From positions 226,650 through 290,649 of the forward strand of contig NZ_RJPZ01000003.1 of the NCBI RefSeq assembly GCF_003943615.1: a DNA stretch of 64,000 nt, read 5' to 3'. Each line of letters opens with the position of its first letter. Positions within the stretch are counted from its first letter, which is position 1. Source of the stretch: Streptococcus australis (GTDB lineage: Bacteria; Bacillota; Bacilli; Lactobacillales; Streptococcaceae). Of this stretch, positions 9,542-18,401 are shown piece after piece. Below the pieces are notes generated by a model. It ran no database searches. It had not been told where the DNA came from and was given only the letters and a program-made list of their open reading frames with translations. The translations under genes and the position numbers were made by a program.

Positions 9542-9619
9542 TTATTTTATGTTCAATACTTTCTGAATAGATCTAACTAACTTACGACATTTAAAAGTAA
9601 TCGGTTTATAAAACCAGCT
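9542..9619 (-). pseudogene. Possible 3' remnant of a lost capsule gene
   Basis: The 133-nt gap between the GT4 and GT2 genes contains a 25-codon stretch ending in TAA at 9544-9542. It reads SWFYKPITFKCRKL then VRSIQKVLNIK, a basic, amphipathic tail like those ending many glycosyltransferases. The frame is closed by TAG immediately upstream and has no start or ribosome site. It may be the tail of a gene removed when the operon was reshuffled, but a chance open stretch is possible at this length. Confidence 0.3.
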
Positions 9620-9655
9620 CTACCGTAGTCTTGTTCCTTCAGTAAACTTATATTC

Positions 9656-10804
9656 TTAATTCTTTTTATACAACTCTGAGAAATTCCGAATATAACTTTG
9701 TAAGGAGAAGAGTTCTTTTTGGCGTTGGACAGATGCCTTACCAAATTGCTCTCTCTTCTCGGTATTGTCAGCCAATTCTTGAATAGTCTTCGACAATTCT
9801 GCAGGCTGATTTGGTGTGGCGAGAAGGCCGTTTTCACCTTCCTTGACCATTTCACAGACACCGCCATGACGATAACCTACTACAGGTTTTCCACAAGCCA
9901 TGGCTTCGAGGACGACTGTTGGTAATGGATCTGGATTGGTACTTGGCAAGACAAAGATATCAAACATATTATAGAGTTCTGTCGTCTTGCTATAATAGTC
10001 AATTCGCTTGATTTGTCCAGCTACTGGTGAGTCTGAAATAGCTTTTTCCAGCTCATCCACGCGCCACTCTTCTCCCTCAAATGCACTACCTGCTAAAAAA
10101 GCTACTGCTTTTGGATTGGTCTGTAAGATTGGAGTAACAGCTTCTAGGAAGTCCCCTTGCCCTTTCCAGGCATTCACTCGACCAACCATACCGATCACCA
10201 AAGCACCCTGCGCAATTCCAAACTGGTCACGAACAGCGCTAGCAGCCATCACCTGATATACAGCATTATCGACACCATTATAGATGACTTGAACCTGATC
10301 GTCTTTCACATAGCGAGACTGCTTCACGTGGTTTGCTACAGCATTTGAAACTGTCACAATCGTATCGGCATAGCGCCCCATCAAAAAGTTGATAAAATCA
10401 GAAATTGCTTTTGGTTTGACGATAATTTCGTGCACATGCCAAATCAAAGGAAGTTTTAACTTCCGCTTTAGGTAAATTCCTTCAAGAACCGCTGTGGTGT
10501 TATTGTGAACAAGGGTAATCCCATTTTCTTTAGCATATTTAGCAATTTGCTTTGAATAACGATTATAGGAGGCAAAATACTCAAGAATTCCCTTAGGATT
10601 AAAATATTTACGGCGCAAGATTGGGTAATCAATAACTTTAACCTTAGCACCAACCTCTTCCAATGCACCCACTAAGACACCATCATTGGGTAAGATAACA
10701 TGTGCCTCAAAAGCATCTTGATCCAATCCTTTAATAAGCTCCAACAAAACTTTGTCAGCACCATACATTTCGGCACCAGCATGGAGATATAAAATTTTCT
10801 GCAT
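9656..10804 (-). CDS. Glycosyltransferase family 4
   Basis: 382 residues, GT-B fold. N-terminus ILYLHAGAEMYGADKVLLEL (4-23) includes the glycine-rich acceptor loop. The acceptor-domain motif LIWHVHEI is near 125. The donor-site motif GMVGRVNAWKGQGDFLEAV lies near 208-226 and the retaining GT4 EX7E-type signature PDPLPTVVLEAMACGKPVVG near 293-312. It probably adds the third sugar after the Rha-Glc start laid down by WchA and the WchF-like enzyme directly upstream (start 2 nt after that gene's stop). Linkage unknown. Confidence 0.9.
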   Translation of the reverse strand: MQKILYLHAGAEMYGADKVLLELIKGLDQDAFEAHVILPNDGVLVGALEEVGAKVKVIDYPILRRKYFNPKGILEYFASYNRYSKQIAKYAKENGITLVHNNTTAVLEGIYLKRKLKLPLIWHVHEIIVKPKAISDFINFLMGRYADTIVTVSNAVANHVKQSRYVKDDQVQVIYNGVDNAVYQVMAASAVRDQFGIAQGALVIGMVGRVNAWKGQGDFLEAVTPILQTNPKAVAFLAGSAFEGEEWRVDELEKAISDSPVAGQIKRIDYYSKTTELYNMFDIFVLPSTNPDPLPTVVLEAMACGKPVVGYRHGGVCEMVKEGENGLLATPNQPAELSKTIQELADNTEKREQFGKASVQRQKELFSLQSYIRNFSELYKKN

Positions 10805-10806
10805 TT

Positions 10807-11979
10807 CTATCCTTTAAATACTTTCTCGTAGTCTGTAACAATCTTTTCCCAAGTAAAGGCTTCAGAGATACGTTTACTTGATTTTTGATTGAGGTCTTCG
10901 ATTGCTCGATCACCCAATTGTTCAGCCTGATCAATAACGCTTGCCAATTGGTCTTTCTTCCAATAGAGAGCTCCCTCTTCACCGACTTCACGGTTAAAGC
11001 CAACATCTAACAAGAGGTTGAGTTTAGTAGACTCGAGCGCCTCAAGAAGGGACGGATTAGTCCCTCCTACCTCATGACCATGGAAGTAAGCAAAGGCATT
11101 CTCACGAATGTATTTGAGCAATTCTTGATCATAGACAGTCCCTACAAACTTCACTCGAGGATCCTGATCAAATCCAGTATCTTTACGCAACTGTTCATAG
11201 AACTTGTTTTGTTCCACATTGGTAATAAGGACAAAATCTTTCTGAGAGTTTGACCGCATAAAACCACGAATCATGGCCTCGTAGTTATTTTCAGGTACAA
11301 AACGTCCAACAACAAGGTAGTAGTTTCCTTCTGAGACTTGCTTGTCTGCAAACCAAGTCCGTACTTTCTCGTCTTCTTTACTCAGGATAGATTTGCTTGT
11401 ATCCGTTCCATAGGCAATATAGGTCGTCTTAGGCTGATATTTAGCGTAGTCCTTTTGAATATAGGCTTCGATATTCTTGCTATCACAAATCAAAAGATCG
11501 GCGTGTTTAACCATGAGTTGTTCAGAAAATTTCCAGTACTTACGGACTGGAAGACTCCATTTTGCACGAAGCCATTCATGGCCATCCGGATTGACCATCA
11601 GAGTCCCTCCAATCGCCTTGATTTTCTTTTTTATTCTTGAAATAAAGGGACCAATCCGACAAGCCAAAACATAAAAGATTGGAGCTTGATCCTTGTTTTC
11701 TTTAGCCATTTCAATGGCCTTATTAAGAGCCGCAATATCATAAGCAATGGCACGCGCAGGACCGATATTAGGGACATCAATGTTATAACAGATTGCTCCA
11801 TTATGCTCGAAAGCATCTGCAGTAATCCCTGATTTTGCAGAATTCTCCCGCATACAAGCTACATAGTATTGAATCTCTCGGTCTTGTTGGCACTCTGTCA
11901 GCTTTTCGACAAAGGTTTCAAAACCACCATATTTCGCTGGAATTCCCTTAGAACCCACGATATAAACTGACTGTTTCAT
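10807..11979 (-). CDS. wchF: Rhamnosyltransferase, WchF/Cps2T-like (DUF1972 GT4)
   Basis: 390 residues from the ATG at 11979, chosen because TAAGGAG precedes it by a few bases. A longer open frame to 12030 overlaps wchA and lacks a ribosome site. The N-terminus SVYIVGSKGIPAKYGGFETF is the DUF1972 signature. Later motifs are YYLVVGRFVPENNYEAMIRG (donor site) and FHGHEVGGTNPSLLEALEST. In pneumococcal and oral-streptococcal capsule loci the enzyme at this position adds beta-1,4-rhamnose to lipid-linked glucose. dTDP-rhamnose genes (rmlABCD) are not in the window and must be supplied elsewhere if the assignment holds. Confidence 0.85.
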   Translation of the reverse strand: MKQSVYIVGSKGIPAKYGGFETFVEKLTECQQDREIQYYVACMRENSAKSGITADAFEHNGAICYNIDVPNIGPARAIAYDIAALNKAIEMAKENKDQAPIFYVLACRIGPFISRIKKKIKAIGGTLMVNPDGHEWLRAKWSLPVRKYWKFSEQLMVKHADLLICDSKNIEAYIQKDYAKYQPKTTYIAYGTDTSKSILSKEDEKVRTWFADKQVSEGNYYLVVGRFVPENNYEAMIRGFMRSNSQKDFVLITNVEQNKFYEQLRKDTGFDQDPRVKFVGTVYDQELLKYIRENAFAYFHGHEVGGTNPSLLEALESTKLNLLLDVGFNREVGEEGALYWKKDQLASVIDQAEQLGDRAIEDLNQKSSKRISEAFTWEKIVTDYEKVFKG

Positions 11980-12016
11980 TTTTCTCCTTACATGGAAAGG
12001 ACGAAGCAGGAATTTC

Positions 12017-13390
12017 CTACTTCGCTCCATCTCGTTTAAATACCACTTTGATCGTTTTCAGCAAGATTTTAATATCTGACCAAATGGTCCAATCATCAAT
12101 ATAAGATACATCTAAGCGAACCACTTCGTCAAAGTCTGTAATCTCGCTACGGCCACTCACCTGCCAGAGCCCTGTAATACCGGGCTTAAAGCTCAAGCGT
12201 CGTTTTTGTTCTGGAGTGTATTTCTCATACTCATCCACTGTTGGCGGACGGGTTCCAACTAGACTCATATCTCCTTTTAGGACATTAAAGAATTGTGGTA
12301 ACTCATCCAGACTGGTCTTCCGGATAAAGCGCCCGATCGGCGTAATCCGAGGGTCATTGTCCATTTTGAACATGCCACCGGTCATGGTGTTTTGATCCAT
12401 CAATTCTTTTTTCCGCTCCTCTGCATCAACATACATGGAACGGAATTTATAAAATTTGAAATAGCGCCCATTTTTCCCGACCCGTTTCTGGGCAAAAATA
12501 GCAGGTCCTCCATCCTTGCGAATCAAAGGTACCAATACAATCGCTACCAAGCCACAGATGAGCAAACCCACCAAGGATCCACAGATATCGATCACACGTT
12601 TCGCAGTCACATGGCTAGGTTTGTAGAAATTAGTCGAGAAGGTAACGACATTGAGTCCAGCCATTTCTCGAATTCGTTTATTCCCTGCAAAGTTTAAATC
12701 AAAAGCATTGAGGTTAACTGTAACGTCGATCCCCATAGTTTCAAATTGCGAGACATATTCACCAATGTCATACTCTTCACTTGGAAGATTTAGAAAGACT
12801 TCGTCTACCACTTCATAGGTCGCATAAGCCAACAGGTCTTCCTTCGGAACAACCCGAACAGTTGGGTGTTGAAAATTTGGGCGGTCCAATACCGTCACTG
12901 CAACCACTTCACCACCGCTATCATTTGACGAAAGAAGCCGATCAAGAACTTTATCTAGACGAGAATTGGCCGTAATCAAGAGAATCTTGTGACTTCCTTT
13001 GAGGCTGTAATAGAAGCGACGCCAATAGCGTTTGATGAGGTAGTTCATCAAATAAAGGACAAGTGTTAGAAGAAATAGAAAATAAATCATCCCCCGACGG
13101 GAAAGGGAAAACTTCTCCTCCAAAAAAAAGCTCGAAAAACTAATTGCAAGCGCAAAACACAAACTATATTTCAAGGTTTGTAAGAATTCAACGAGATGTC
13201 CACGTTTGAAATAATCTTGGTTGTAATCACTGACGTAGAAGGCTACGAAATGCAATAAATACAGATAGAAAATTGTATTAGAGTGGATTTCTGTCTCTGT
13301 TACAAAACTAAACAAATAAGCCACAACTAAGACTGGTAAGCTTTGGAAAAATGCCAAAGCAAATTTGTGAAATCCCCTTCCTTCTGTCAT
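12017..13390 (-). CDS. wchA: Undecaprenyl-phosphate glucose-1-phosphate transferase (WchA/CpsE)
   Basis: 457 residues. The N-terminal half has four to five membrane segments and a CoA-binding-like/nucleotide-binding central part. The C-terminal bacterial sugar-transferase domain starts near 262 with [20 protein letters not shown] and contains the catalytic stretch [15 protein letters not shown], the conserved [21 protein letters not shown] and [12 protein letters not shown]. It initiates the repeat unit by transferring a sugar-1-phosphate, typically Glc-1-P in this family, to undecaprenyl phosphate. Position immediately after wze and before wchF is the standard order. Confidence 0.95.
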   Translation of the reverse strand: MTEGRGFHKFALAFFQSLPVLVVAYLFSFVTETEIHSNTIFYLYLLHFVAFYVSDYNQDYFKRGHLVEFLQTLKYSLCFALAISFSSFFLEEKFSLSRRGMIYFLFLLTLVLYLMNYLIKRYWRRFYYSLKGSHKILLITANSRLDKVLDRLLSSNDSGGEVVAVTVLDRPNFQHPTVRVVPKEDLLAYATYEVVDEVFLNLPSEEYDIGEYVSQFETMGIDVTVNLNAFDLNFAGNKRIREMAGLNVVTFSTNFYKPSHVTAKRVIDICGSLVGLLICGLVAIVLVPLIRKDGGPAIFAQKRVGKNGRYFKFYKFRSMYVDAEERKKELMDQNTMTGGMFKMDNDPRITPIGRFIRKTSLDELPQFFNVLKGDMSLVGTRPPTVDEYEKYTPEQKRRLSFKPGITGLWQVSGRSEITDFDEVVRLDVSYIDDWTIWSDIKILLKTIKVVFKRDGAK

Positions 13391-13409
13391 AATATCTCTA
13401 TCCTATTCC

Positions 13410-14105
13410 TTATCTTTTTTTCCCATAATTGCCATAGTTCCCGTAATTACCGTAGGAACCATATTTTTCTAATTGAACATCAAATTTATTGAGGACCACT
13501 CCTAGGAATGGTGTTCCTGTCTGTTCCAGTTGCTCTTTAGCTTTTTGTACAGCCTTGCGACTCACAGCTCCTGATGCCGTCACGACCAAGCTTCCATCAC
13601 AACGTTGAGCGATAATAGCCGCATCAATGACCATCCCAATCGGAGGTGTATCAACAATAATATAGTCATAATGATTGCGAAGTGCCTCAATGATAACTTC
13701 AAAATTTTTACTTTGTAAGAGGCCTGTAGGGTTAGGAGAAATTTGCCCCGACAAGAGAACGTCCAATTTTGGATAGTCAGTTGTCGCAATCGCTTGGGAA
13801 ATTTCACTCTTGCCAGAAAGCACTTCTGTCAAGCCAGAAACACGTCCCTGGCTTTTAAAGACACCTGTCATGACCGAGTTACGGATATCCGCATCGACCA
13901 ATAAGGTGCGATAGCCCGCACGCGCAAAGGCTGTCGCCAAATTCGTAGAAATAGTTGATTTTCCTTCGTTAGGTTGCACAGATGAAATGGCAACGACCTT
14001 AATATTCGTCCCACTCAACTGAATATTGGTACTCAAGGCATTAAAATACTCTTCGGCCTGAGTCATCGCTGCTAATTTGCTTTTTACAATTTCTAAGGTT
14101 GCCAT
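13410..14105 (-). CDS. wze: Capsule tyrosine kinase (BY-kinase, Wze/CpsD)
   Basis: 231 residues. It has Walker A SVQPNEGKSTISTNLA (about 42-57), Walker A' TLLVDADIRNS (about 69-79) and Walker B YIIVDTPP (about 148-155). The C-terminus is a tyrosine cluster in repeated Y-G-N units (YGSYGNYGNYGNYGKKR), the autophosphorylation sites of this family. It works with the membrane partner Wzd encoded 12 nt upstream and is dephosphorylated by Wzh, controlling polymer length and attachment. Confidence 0.96.
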   Translation of the reverse strand: MATLEIVKSKLAAMTQAEEYFNALSTNIQLSGTNIKVVAISSVQPNEGKSTISTNLATAFARAGYRTLLVDADIRNSVMTGVFKSQGRVSGLTEVLSGKSEISQAIATTDYPKLDVLLSGQISPNPTGLLQSKNFEVIIEALRNHYDYIIVDTPPIGMVIDAAIIAQRCDGSLVVTASGAVSRKAVQKAKEQLEQTGTPFLGVVLNKFDVQLEKYGSYGNYGNYGNYGKKR

Positions 14106-14117
14106 GAATTCTCCCTC

Positions 14118-14813
14118 TTACAGTTTCTTCACACTAGGGATCACGCCTAATAGAGTGATGCCCATCACTTCTTCGATGTCTTCTGGTTTCTTCACACGGT
14201 CATCCAATACTTCTGACAAGATCACCAGAATGGAAATCAATACACCGCCAAGGACAAAACCAATGACAACATTTCGTTTGATATTTGGTGAAGAAGGATT
14301 TTGCGGAACAACTGCCTCATCCAATGTTGTCACGTCAGATACCTTGGTTACAGCAATAATTTTTTCTGCCGCAACATCTTTCAAGCCATTCGCGATACGA
14401 GCTGCTTCTTGGGGGTCTGGGTCTGATGCTGTGATGGACAAAATCCGAGTATCCGCTGGCACTGCCACTGAGACTTTCTTAGCAAGCTCTGCAGGAGTCA
14501 TTTCCAACTTCAACTCTTCGATAGCTTGGTTTAAGACATTTTGAGAAAGGATAATCTCACGATAGTCTTTAACCAAGTAGGATCCTGCTTGAAGATCTTG
14601 GTTGGTCAAGGCATTGTTTTCTTGGTTCTGACGACTTACCACGTAGATACGGCTGGTACTTTGGTAAATTTTCTTCGCTACAAAAGCGCTGTACCCTAGG
14701 GCTCCAATCGCAAACATTAAGGCCGTAATTAGAATAGAGAATTTACGACGCCATAAGGTTTTAAAGAGGGAGACCACATCCAATTCGATCTCTTGGCTCT
14801 CTTGGTTTTTCAT
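14118..14813 (-). CDS. wzd: Capsule chain-length/kinase-activator protein (Wzd/CpsC)
   Basis: 231 residues from the ATG at 14813, supported by AAGGAG about 9 nt upstream. The in-frame ATG at 14840 lacks a ribosome site. It is a Wzz-type protein with two membrane helices (about 20-42 and 170-195) flanking an extracytoplasmic domain. The second helix is preceded by the proline-rich VPQNPSSPNIKRNVVIG. The short C-terminal tail contacts and activates the Wze kinase. Confidence 0.94.
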   Translation of the reverse strand: MKNQESQEIELDVVSLFKTLWRRKFSILITALMFAIGALGYSAFVAKKIYQSTSRIYVVSRQNQENNALTNQDLQAGSYLVKDYREIILSQNVLNQAIEELKLEMTPAELAKKVSVAVPADTRILSITASDPDPQEAARIANGLKDVAAEKIIAVTKVSDVTTLDEAVVPQNPSSPNIKRNVVIGFVLGGVLISILVILSEVLDDRVKKPEDIEEVMGITLLGVIPSVKKL

Positions 14814-14855
14814 ATTCACTTTCTCCTTTTCAATCCCCATGATGGAACTTGATTG

Positions 14856-15587
14856 TTAAAATAATTCGTTATTCAATAATGTTTGTTGATTTTCAACAAA
14901 GAGGGCACGTGCTCGATCACTGCCGTAGCGTTTTTCTATCAACTGGTAAGCTTTTTCCATGTATGGAGGGCGCTGATCAACATTGTGCATATCGCTTGCA
15001 ACAAAATGGACCAAGTCCTTGTCCAAGAAATACTGGGCACGTTGTTTCATGAACTTGTAGCGATCACCAAATAATTTAGGCTTGAGGACACTAGAACTAT
15101 TGATCTGGGTATAGCATCCCATTCGGATCAATTCCCGCACCCGTTTTTCATTCTTTTCCAAACAGTGGTAGCGTTCAATATGGGCAACCACCGGAGTCAC
15201 TCCTAAGCGCAAGACTGCGCTTAAGGCTTGATGAATCTCCTTGTAGGGCGTCGCCATACTAAATTCAATCAAAGCAAAGCTGGTCTCGGCAAGCGTTGGA
15301 ATAGTCCCAACTTCTAACTTTTCTAGGATATCTTGCGTATAGTAGATTTCTGCTCCGAAATGCAAGGTCATTTCAGGCAGATAGGTCTCGACCATCTCTT
15401 TTACTGCTAAGTAATTTTGATAGATTTTCTCTTCTGGTGTTTCAAACATCCCTTTTCGACGATGGGATGTCGAAACGATGGTACGAACCCCTTGACGGTA
15501 GCTTTCCTCGATGAGGAGTTTGCTATCCTCAATCGTCTTTGGTCCATCATCCACATCAAAGACAATGTGTGAATGAATATCAATCAT
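14856..15587 (-). CDS. wzh: Manganese-dependent protein-tyrosine phosphatase (Wzh/CpsB)
   Basis: 243 residues, PHP-family phosphatase. Metal-binding motifs are [17 protein letters not shown] (2-18), STSHRRKG (about 40-47), [18 protein letters not shown] (about 136-145) and [14 protein letters not shown] (about 195-208). It removes phosphate from the Wze tyrosine tail. Its start overlaps the wzg stop by 8 nt, so translation is coupled. Confidence 0.95.
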   Translation of the reverse strand: MIDIHSHIVFDVDDGPKTIEDSKLLIEESYRQGVRTIVSTSHRRKGMFETPEEKIYQNYLAVKEMVETYLPEMTLHFGAEIYYTQDILEKLEVGTIPTLAETSFALIEFSMATPYKEIHQALSAVLRLGVTPVVAHIERYHCLEKNEKRVRELIRMGCYTQINSSSVLKPKLFGDRYKFMKQRAQYFLDKDLVHFVASDMHNVDQRPPYMEKAYQLIEKRYGSDRARALFVENQQTLLNNELF

Positions 15588-17058
15588 TGTTATTTCCTTC
15601 CATGGTTTGGTTTATCTTTTCTTTGGCTTGTGTCACACTATCAGCATTCAACTCCATCATGTAGAGGGAAGATCCTGGCATAGCATATGAAGGCAAATCA
15701 TTTCGTCCTTGTCCAGTGACCGCTTGTGAAGTCACCTTGTAGCTTCCACCAGTCTCCAACTGTGTATTCACCAAATTCATAATTGTTGGCAAGGGCATAT
15801 TGGTTTGCAAGGAATCTTGTAAACCAGAAACGATTTCATTGTAATTGCTCAATGCTTTGGTTGATGTTAATTTATGGATAATGGCTGCGATCACTTTTTC
15901 TTGGTTCTTCCCGCGATCGTTGTCTCCACCTTCAAGTGAGTAGCGCTCACGGACAAAGCCAAGGGCTTGCTCCGAATCCAAGTGAACTTTTCCTACAGGG
16001 AAGTGGTAGTTTCCGTGTAGACTTGTAAATTCTTGATCATTCTCTACATCAATCCCTCCGACCAGGTCGACGAGCTTCAAGAAGGATGTGAAGTTTAATC
16101 GGACATAGTAGTCAATCTTGATGCCATACAAATTTTCTAATGTATGAATAGACGCATCTACTCCATAAATCCCAGCGTGGGTCAATTTATCCCCTTGGTT
16201 GTTTCCGCCATCGGCGATCGGTACATAGGCATCACGCGGAGTGGTGGTCAGCAAAACTTGCTTGGTCTTTCGGTTGACCGTCATGATAATATTGACATCA
16301 GACCGAGAAACCGAAGTCACTGGGCCATAGGTGTCAATTCCACTAACATAGATGTTAAAGGTGTCCGCATTCGCATCCGCCTTAGCTTTGGTTTCAACTT
16401 GACGACGAATCTTGTAAGAGTATATTTTCTTTAATTTTTTCGCATAGTCAGCATCCACACTTGCAATAGTATCTTCAAAGGTACTATTCAAGACAATGGC
16501 TTGTGTCTTGTCTTCTTGTAGGGCCTGGTAAGCCGCTGCATAAGATTCCACATCTTCAATGGTCAAGTCATGCTGGCGAGTTTTCTTCACTTCTTCTACC
16601 AAGGCTAGAAGATCGTCTGCGTTATTGTTTCCCGTAGGTGCTGCTACACTGCTAATTTCTTTGATATCTTGGATTGGACTATCCGCCTTGACGTAGACAG
16701 CCATTTCAGATTCCGTATAGTTGGCATTGCGGTTCACATTTCCAGCGATATCGACCAATTGTTGGGTGACATAGGTCCCCACGGAGGTACCTAGCAAGCC
16801 TAGAACCAATAAAAATAGCGTCGTCTTTTTAGCCTTGCCTGCAAGGATCAAACCCAAGGTTAAAAAAAGTCCGCCAATTAACAATACCGTCACAAGTATA
16901 TTCAAATAACGGAAAGCTAGGATATTGTAACTAAAGACATTATAAAGAAAGAGCCCCGCCACAAGTAGTGTTAAAACCCAGAGACCACTATTTACAATAC
17001 GTAGCTGATCCCAGCCACTTGTTCTGATTGAATGTTTGTTTTTTCTACTTCGATTCAT
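15580..17058 (-). CDS. wzg: LytR-CpsA-Psr family polymer ligase (Wzg/CpsA)
   Basis: 492 residues from the ATG at 17058, which has GGGGGA five bases upstream. Three N-terminal membrane segments (about 28-48, 52-72 and 78-98) are followed by a DNA-polymerase-accessory-like extracellular region and then the LCP domain. LCP motifs are [40 protein letters not shown] (about 258-277) and [20 protein letters not shown] (about 385-404). LCP enzymes attach undecaprenyl-linked polysaccharide to peptidoglycan. First gene of the capsule operon. Confidence 0.95.
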   Translation of the reverse strand: MNRSRKNKHSIRTSGWDQLRIVNSGLWVLTLLVAGLFLYNVFSYNILAFRYLNILVTVLLIGGLFLTLGLILAGKAKKTTLFLLVLGLLGTSVGTYVTQQLVDIAGNVNRNANYTESEMAVYVKADSPIQDIKEISSVAAPTGNNNADDLLALVEEVKKTRQHDLTIEDVESYAAAYQALQEDKTQAIVLNSTFEDTIASVDADYAKKLKKIYSYKIRRQVETKAKADANADTFNIYVSGIDTYGPVTSVSRSDVNIIMTVNRKTKQVLLTTTPRDAYVPIADGGNNQGDKLTHAGIYGVDASIHTLENLYGIKIDYYVRLNFTSFLKLVDLVGGIDVENDQEFTSLHGNYHFPVGKVHLDSEQALGFVRERYSLEGGDNDRGKNQEKVIAAIIHKLTSTKALSNYNEIVSGLQDSLQTNMPLPTIMNLVNTQLETGGSYKVTSQAVTGQGRNDLPSYAMPGSSLYMMELNADSVTQAKEKINQTMEGNNND

Positions 17059-17085
17059 TTTATCCCCCATACTATTTTCTTAAAT

Positions 17086-17091
17086 ATTATA
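17086..17091 (-). promoter_or_regulatory. Capsule operon promoter (extended -10)
   Basis: On the minus strand TGTTATAAT gives a consensus -10 (TATAAT) with the upstream TG of an extended -10. No good -35 is seen at 16-18 nt. It lies 27 nt from the wzg start, so the leader would be only about 20 nt. Confidence 0.65.
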
Positions 17092-17192
17092 ACATAAAAT
17101 TGCCCTACAGATCAGAATCTATGCCCATTTCTCCACTATTAATTTTATACTATTCTGAGCTCCCTGTACAGCAATACGGGAAAAAGAAAAGG

Positions 17193-17238
17193 GCAAATAA
17201 AAAAGGATGGGACAAAAGTCCCAGCCTTTTTTATTTGC
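17193..17238 (-). terminator. Bidirectional hairpin terminator at the end of repeat copy A
   Basis: Two 21-nt arms (17193-17213 and 17218-17238) are complementary except for one mismatch, around an AAAA loop. The outer part is A-rich on one side and T-rich on the other. It would stop transcripts leaving the upstream minus-strand lipoprotein gene and insulate the capsule promoter. Confidence 0.75.
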
Positions 17239-17373
17239 ATTGTCGAGCAAGACGCAGTGGTTGAGTGGGCTCTACTACGCTGATTTCATCAGCTTTTACG
17301 GCCCTACTCAACTGTGCGGAGGTGGGACGACGAAATCGAATTCTAACGAATGACCGATTTCTGTCCCACTCTC
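17205..17373. repeat. ~170-nt dispersed hairpin element, copy A
   Basis: First of four close copies in the window (others at 20017, 33498 and 62261), all in the same orientation. It starts with a GG(C/A)TGGGACAAAAGTCC hairpin, then a conserved core (TGTCGAGCAAGACGCAGTGG, then nested inverted repeats around GCTGATTTCATCAGC), and ends CTGTCCCACTCTC. The ends form imperfect inverted repeats. Copy A differs most at its left end and has GGCCC in place of AGCCC in the outer stem, where pairing is kept as a G-U wobble. It lies 12 nt past the stop of the lipoprotein gene. Confidence 0.85.
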
Positions 17374-17384
17374 TTTTTATGGGT

Positions 17385-18251
17385 TTATACTTTATCTTTT
17401 GAGGTAGAACTTGTGCCTGAATCCTTGCTAGTTGAGGAATCACTCTTTGAGGTATTACTTCCTTTACGAGTTTCAGCCCCATCAGCAGAGTATTCGTTTA
17501 CAAAGATTTCCTTACGTAACTCAAGGAAACTTTCATCACTAAGGATATAACGCCCTTCTTTGGTTTTTGTCAATTCTAACGTGTACTCGCGTGGTTCGAT
17601 GTATCCAAAGTCTTCATTCAAGCGGTCAAAGGCATAGTAGAACAAGAAATTGTTCAATAGAGACAAGCGTTTTTCTAGCTCTGGATCTGTGTTGTCTTCT
17701 AATTTTTTAACATCTTCAATTCCGTTTTCAAAAAGGCTAGATTTTGCACGGTTGATCAAGTTAGCCAAGTCACGTGTTGCAATGGCACGAGATTTGAATG
17801 TAACTGTCGCAATATCTCCTTCGTCTTCAACCTTGGTGATCTCATAGTCATCACCGATAGTTGCTAGCACTTTGAAACGAGCTTGGTCAAACAATTCCAA
17901 TATTTTTTCTGGAGTAAATGTTTCAGTTGTGAGTTCAAGTGTGAAGTCTTCTGCAGGTAGATATTTTGGTGCATTTTCATCAACATATTTTTCGGTAATT
18001 TGTTTTTTCCACTTGTCAACTGACGTTCCCATCAAGGTTGTGAAACCAGAAGAATGGTCAGTGAAGATGGCACGAAGAATGATATCTCCATCTTTCTCAA
18101 TTTGTTTTTTTGTTTTTTCCTCTTTTGATTCACTAGATTGTTCTACTTTATCCTCTTTGGCTGCTTTTTTCTCAGTAGCTGGTTTTGACGAACAAGCTGC
18201 CAACAACAGCAAGCAGGCTGATAAGATACCGTATTTTACGAGCTTTTTCAT
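17385..18251 (-). CDS. Putative lipoprotein of unknown function
   Basis: 288 residues. The signal peptide ends in lipobox LLAACSS (Cys about 20). A charged Lys/Glu/Ser linker (about 22-52) is followed by an alpha/beta extracellular domain to about 255, then a Ser/Thr/Lys tail (SNTSKSDSSTSKDSGTSSTS). It looks like a streptococcal DUF5105-type lipoprotein, but I am not certain of the family. Not part of the capsule operon: it has its own promoter and the repeat element terminates it. Confidence 0.8.
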   Translation of the reverse strand: MKKLVKYGILSACLLLLAACSSKPATEKKAAKEDKVEQSSESKEEKTKKQIEKDGDIILRAIFTDHSSGFTTLMGTSVDKWKKQITEKYVDENAPKYLPAEDFTLELTTETFTPEKILELFDQARFKVLATIGDDYEITKVEDEGDIATVTFKSRAIATRDLANLINRAKSSLFENGIEDVKKLEDNTDPELEKRLSLLNNFLFYYAFDRLNEDFGYIEPREYTLELTKTKEGRYILSDESFLELRKEIFVNEYSADGAETRKGSNTSKSDSSTSKDSGTSSTSKDKV

Positions 18252-18282
18252 AAATTCTCCTTATTTTTTATAGATTATGTTC

Positions 18283-18288
18283 ATTATA
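18283..18288 (-). promoter_or_regulatory. Extended -10 promoter of the lipoprotein gene at 17385-18251
   Basis: Minus-strand TGGTATAAT gives an exact -10 with upstream TG. No convincing -35 is present. It lies about 32 nt before the start codon. Confidence 0.55.
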
Positions 18289-18364
18289 CCAAAAATAGCC
18301 TCCCTGAACATTCTTAGACAAGCGTATGTCAATAAATTGTAATGTTTTGTCTCTACTTCGTAAC

Positions 18365-18395
18365 AAAAAAGATCCCTTCTCTTGCGGAGGGATCT
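18365..18395 (-). terminator. Terminator of cls
   Basis: AGATCCCT (18370-18377) pairs with AGGGATCT (18388-18395). On the minus strand the hairpin is followed by TTTTTTG. It lies just past the cls stop codon. Confidence 0.8.
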
Positions 18396-18401
18396 CATCG
18401 C

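Noticed and set aside
11980-12030. Longer start for the WchF-like gene inside wchA
   Set aside because: No ribosome site, while TAAGGAG stands before the ATG at 11979 and the family signature begins there.
17202-17373. The dispersed element as a pneumococcal BOX or RUP repeat
   Set aside because: The remembered BOX and RUP sequences do not match the ends or the core; identity with another named family could not be tested here.
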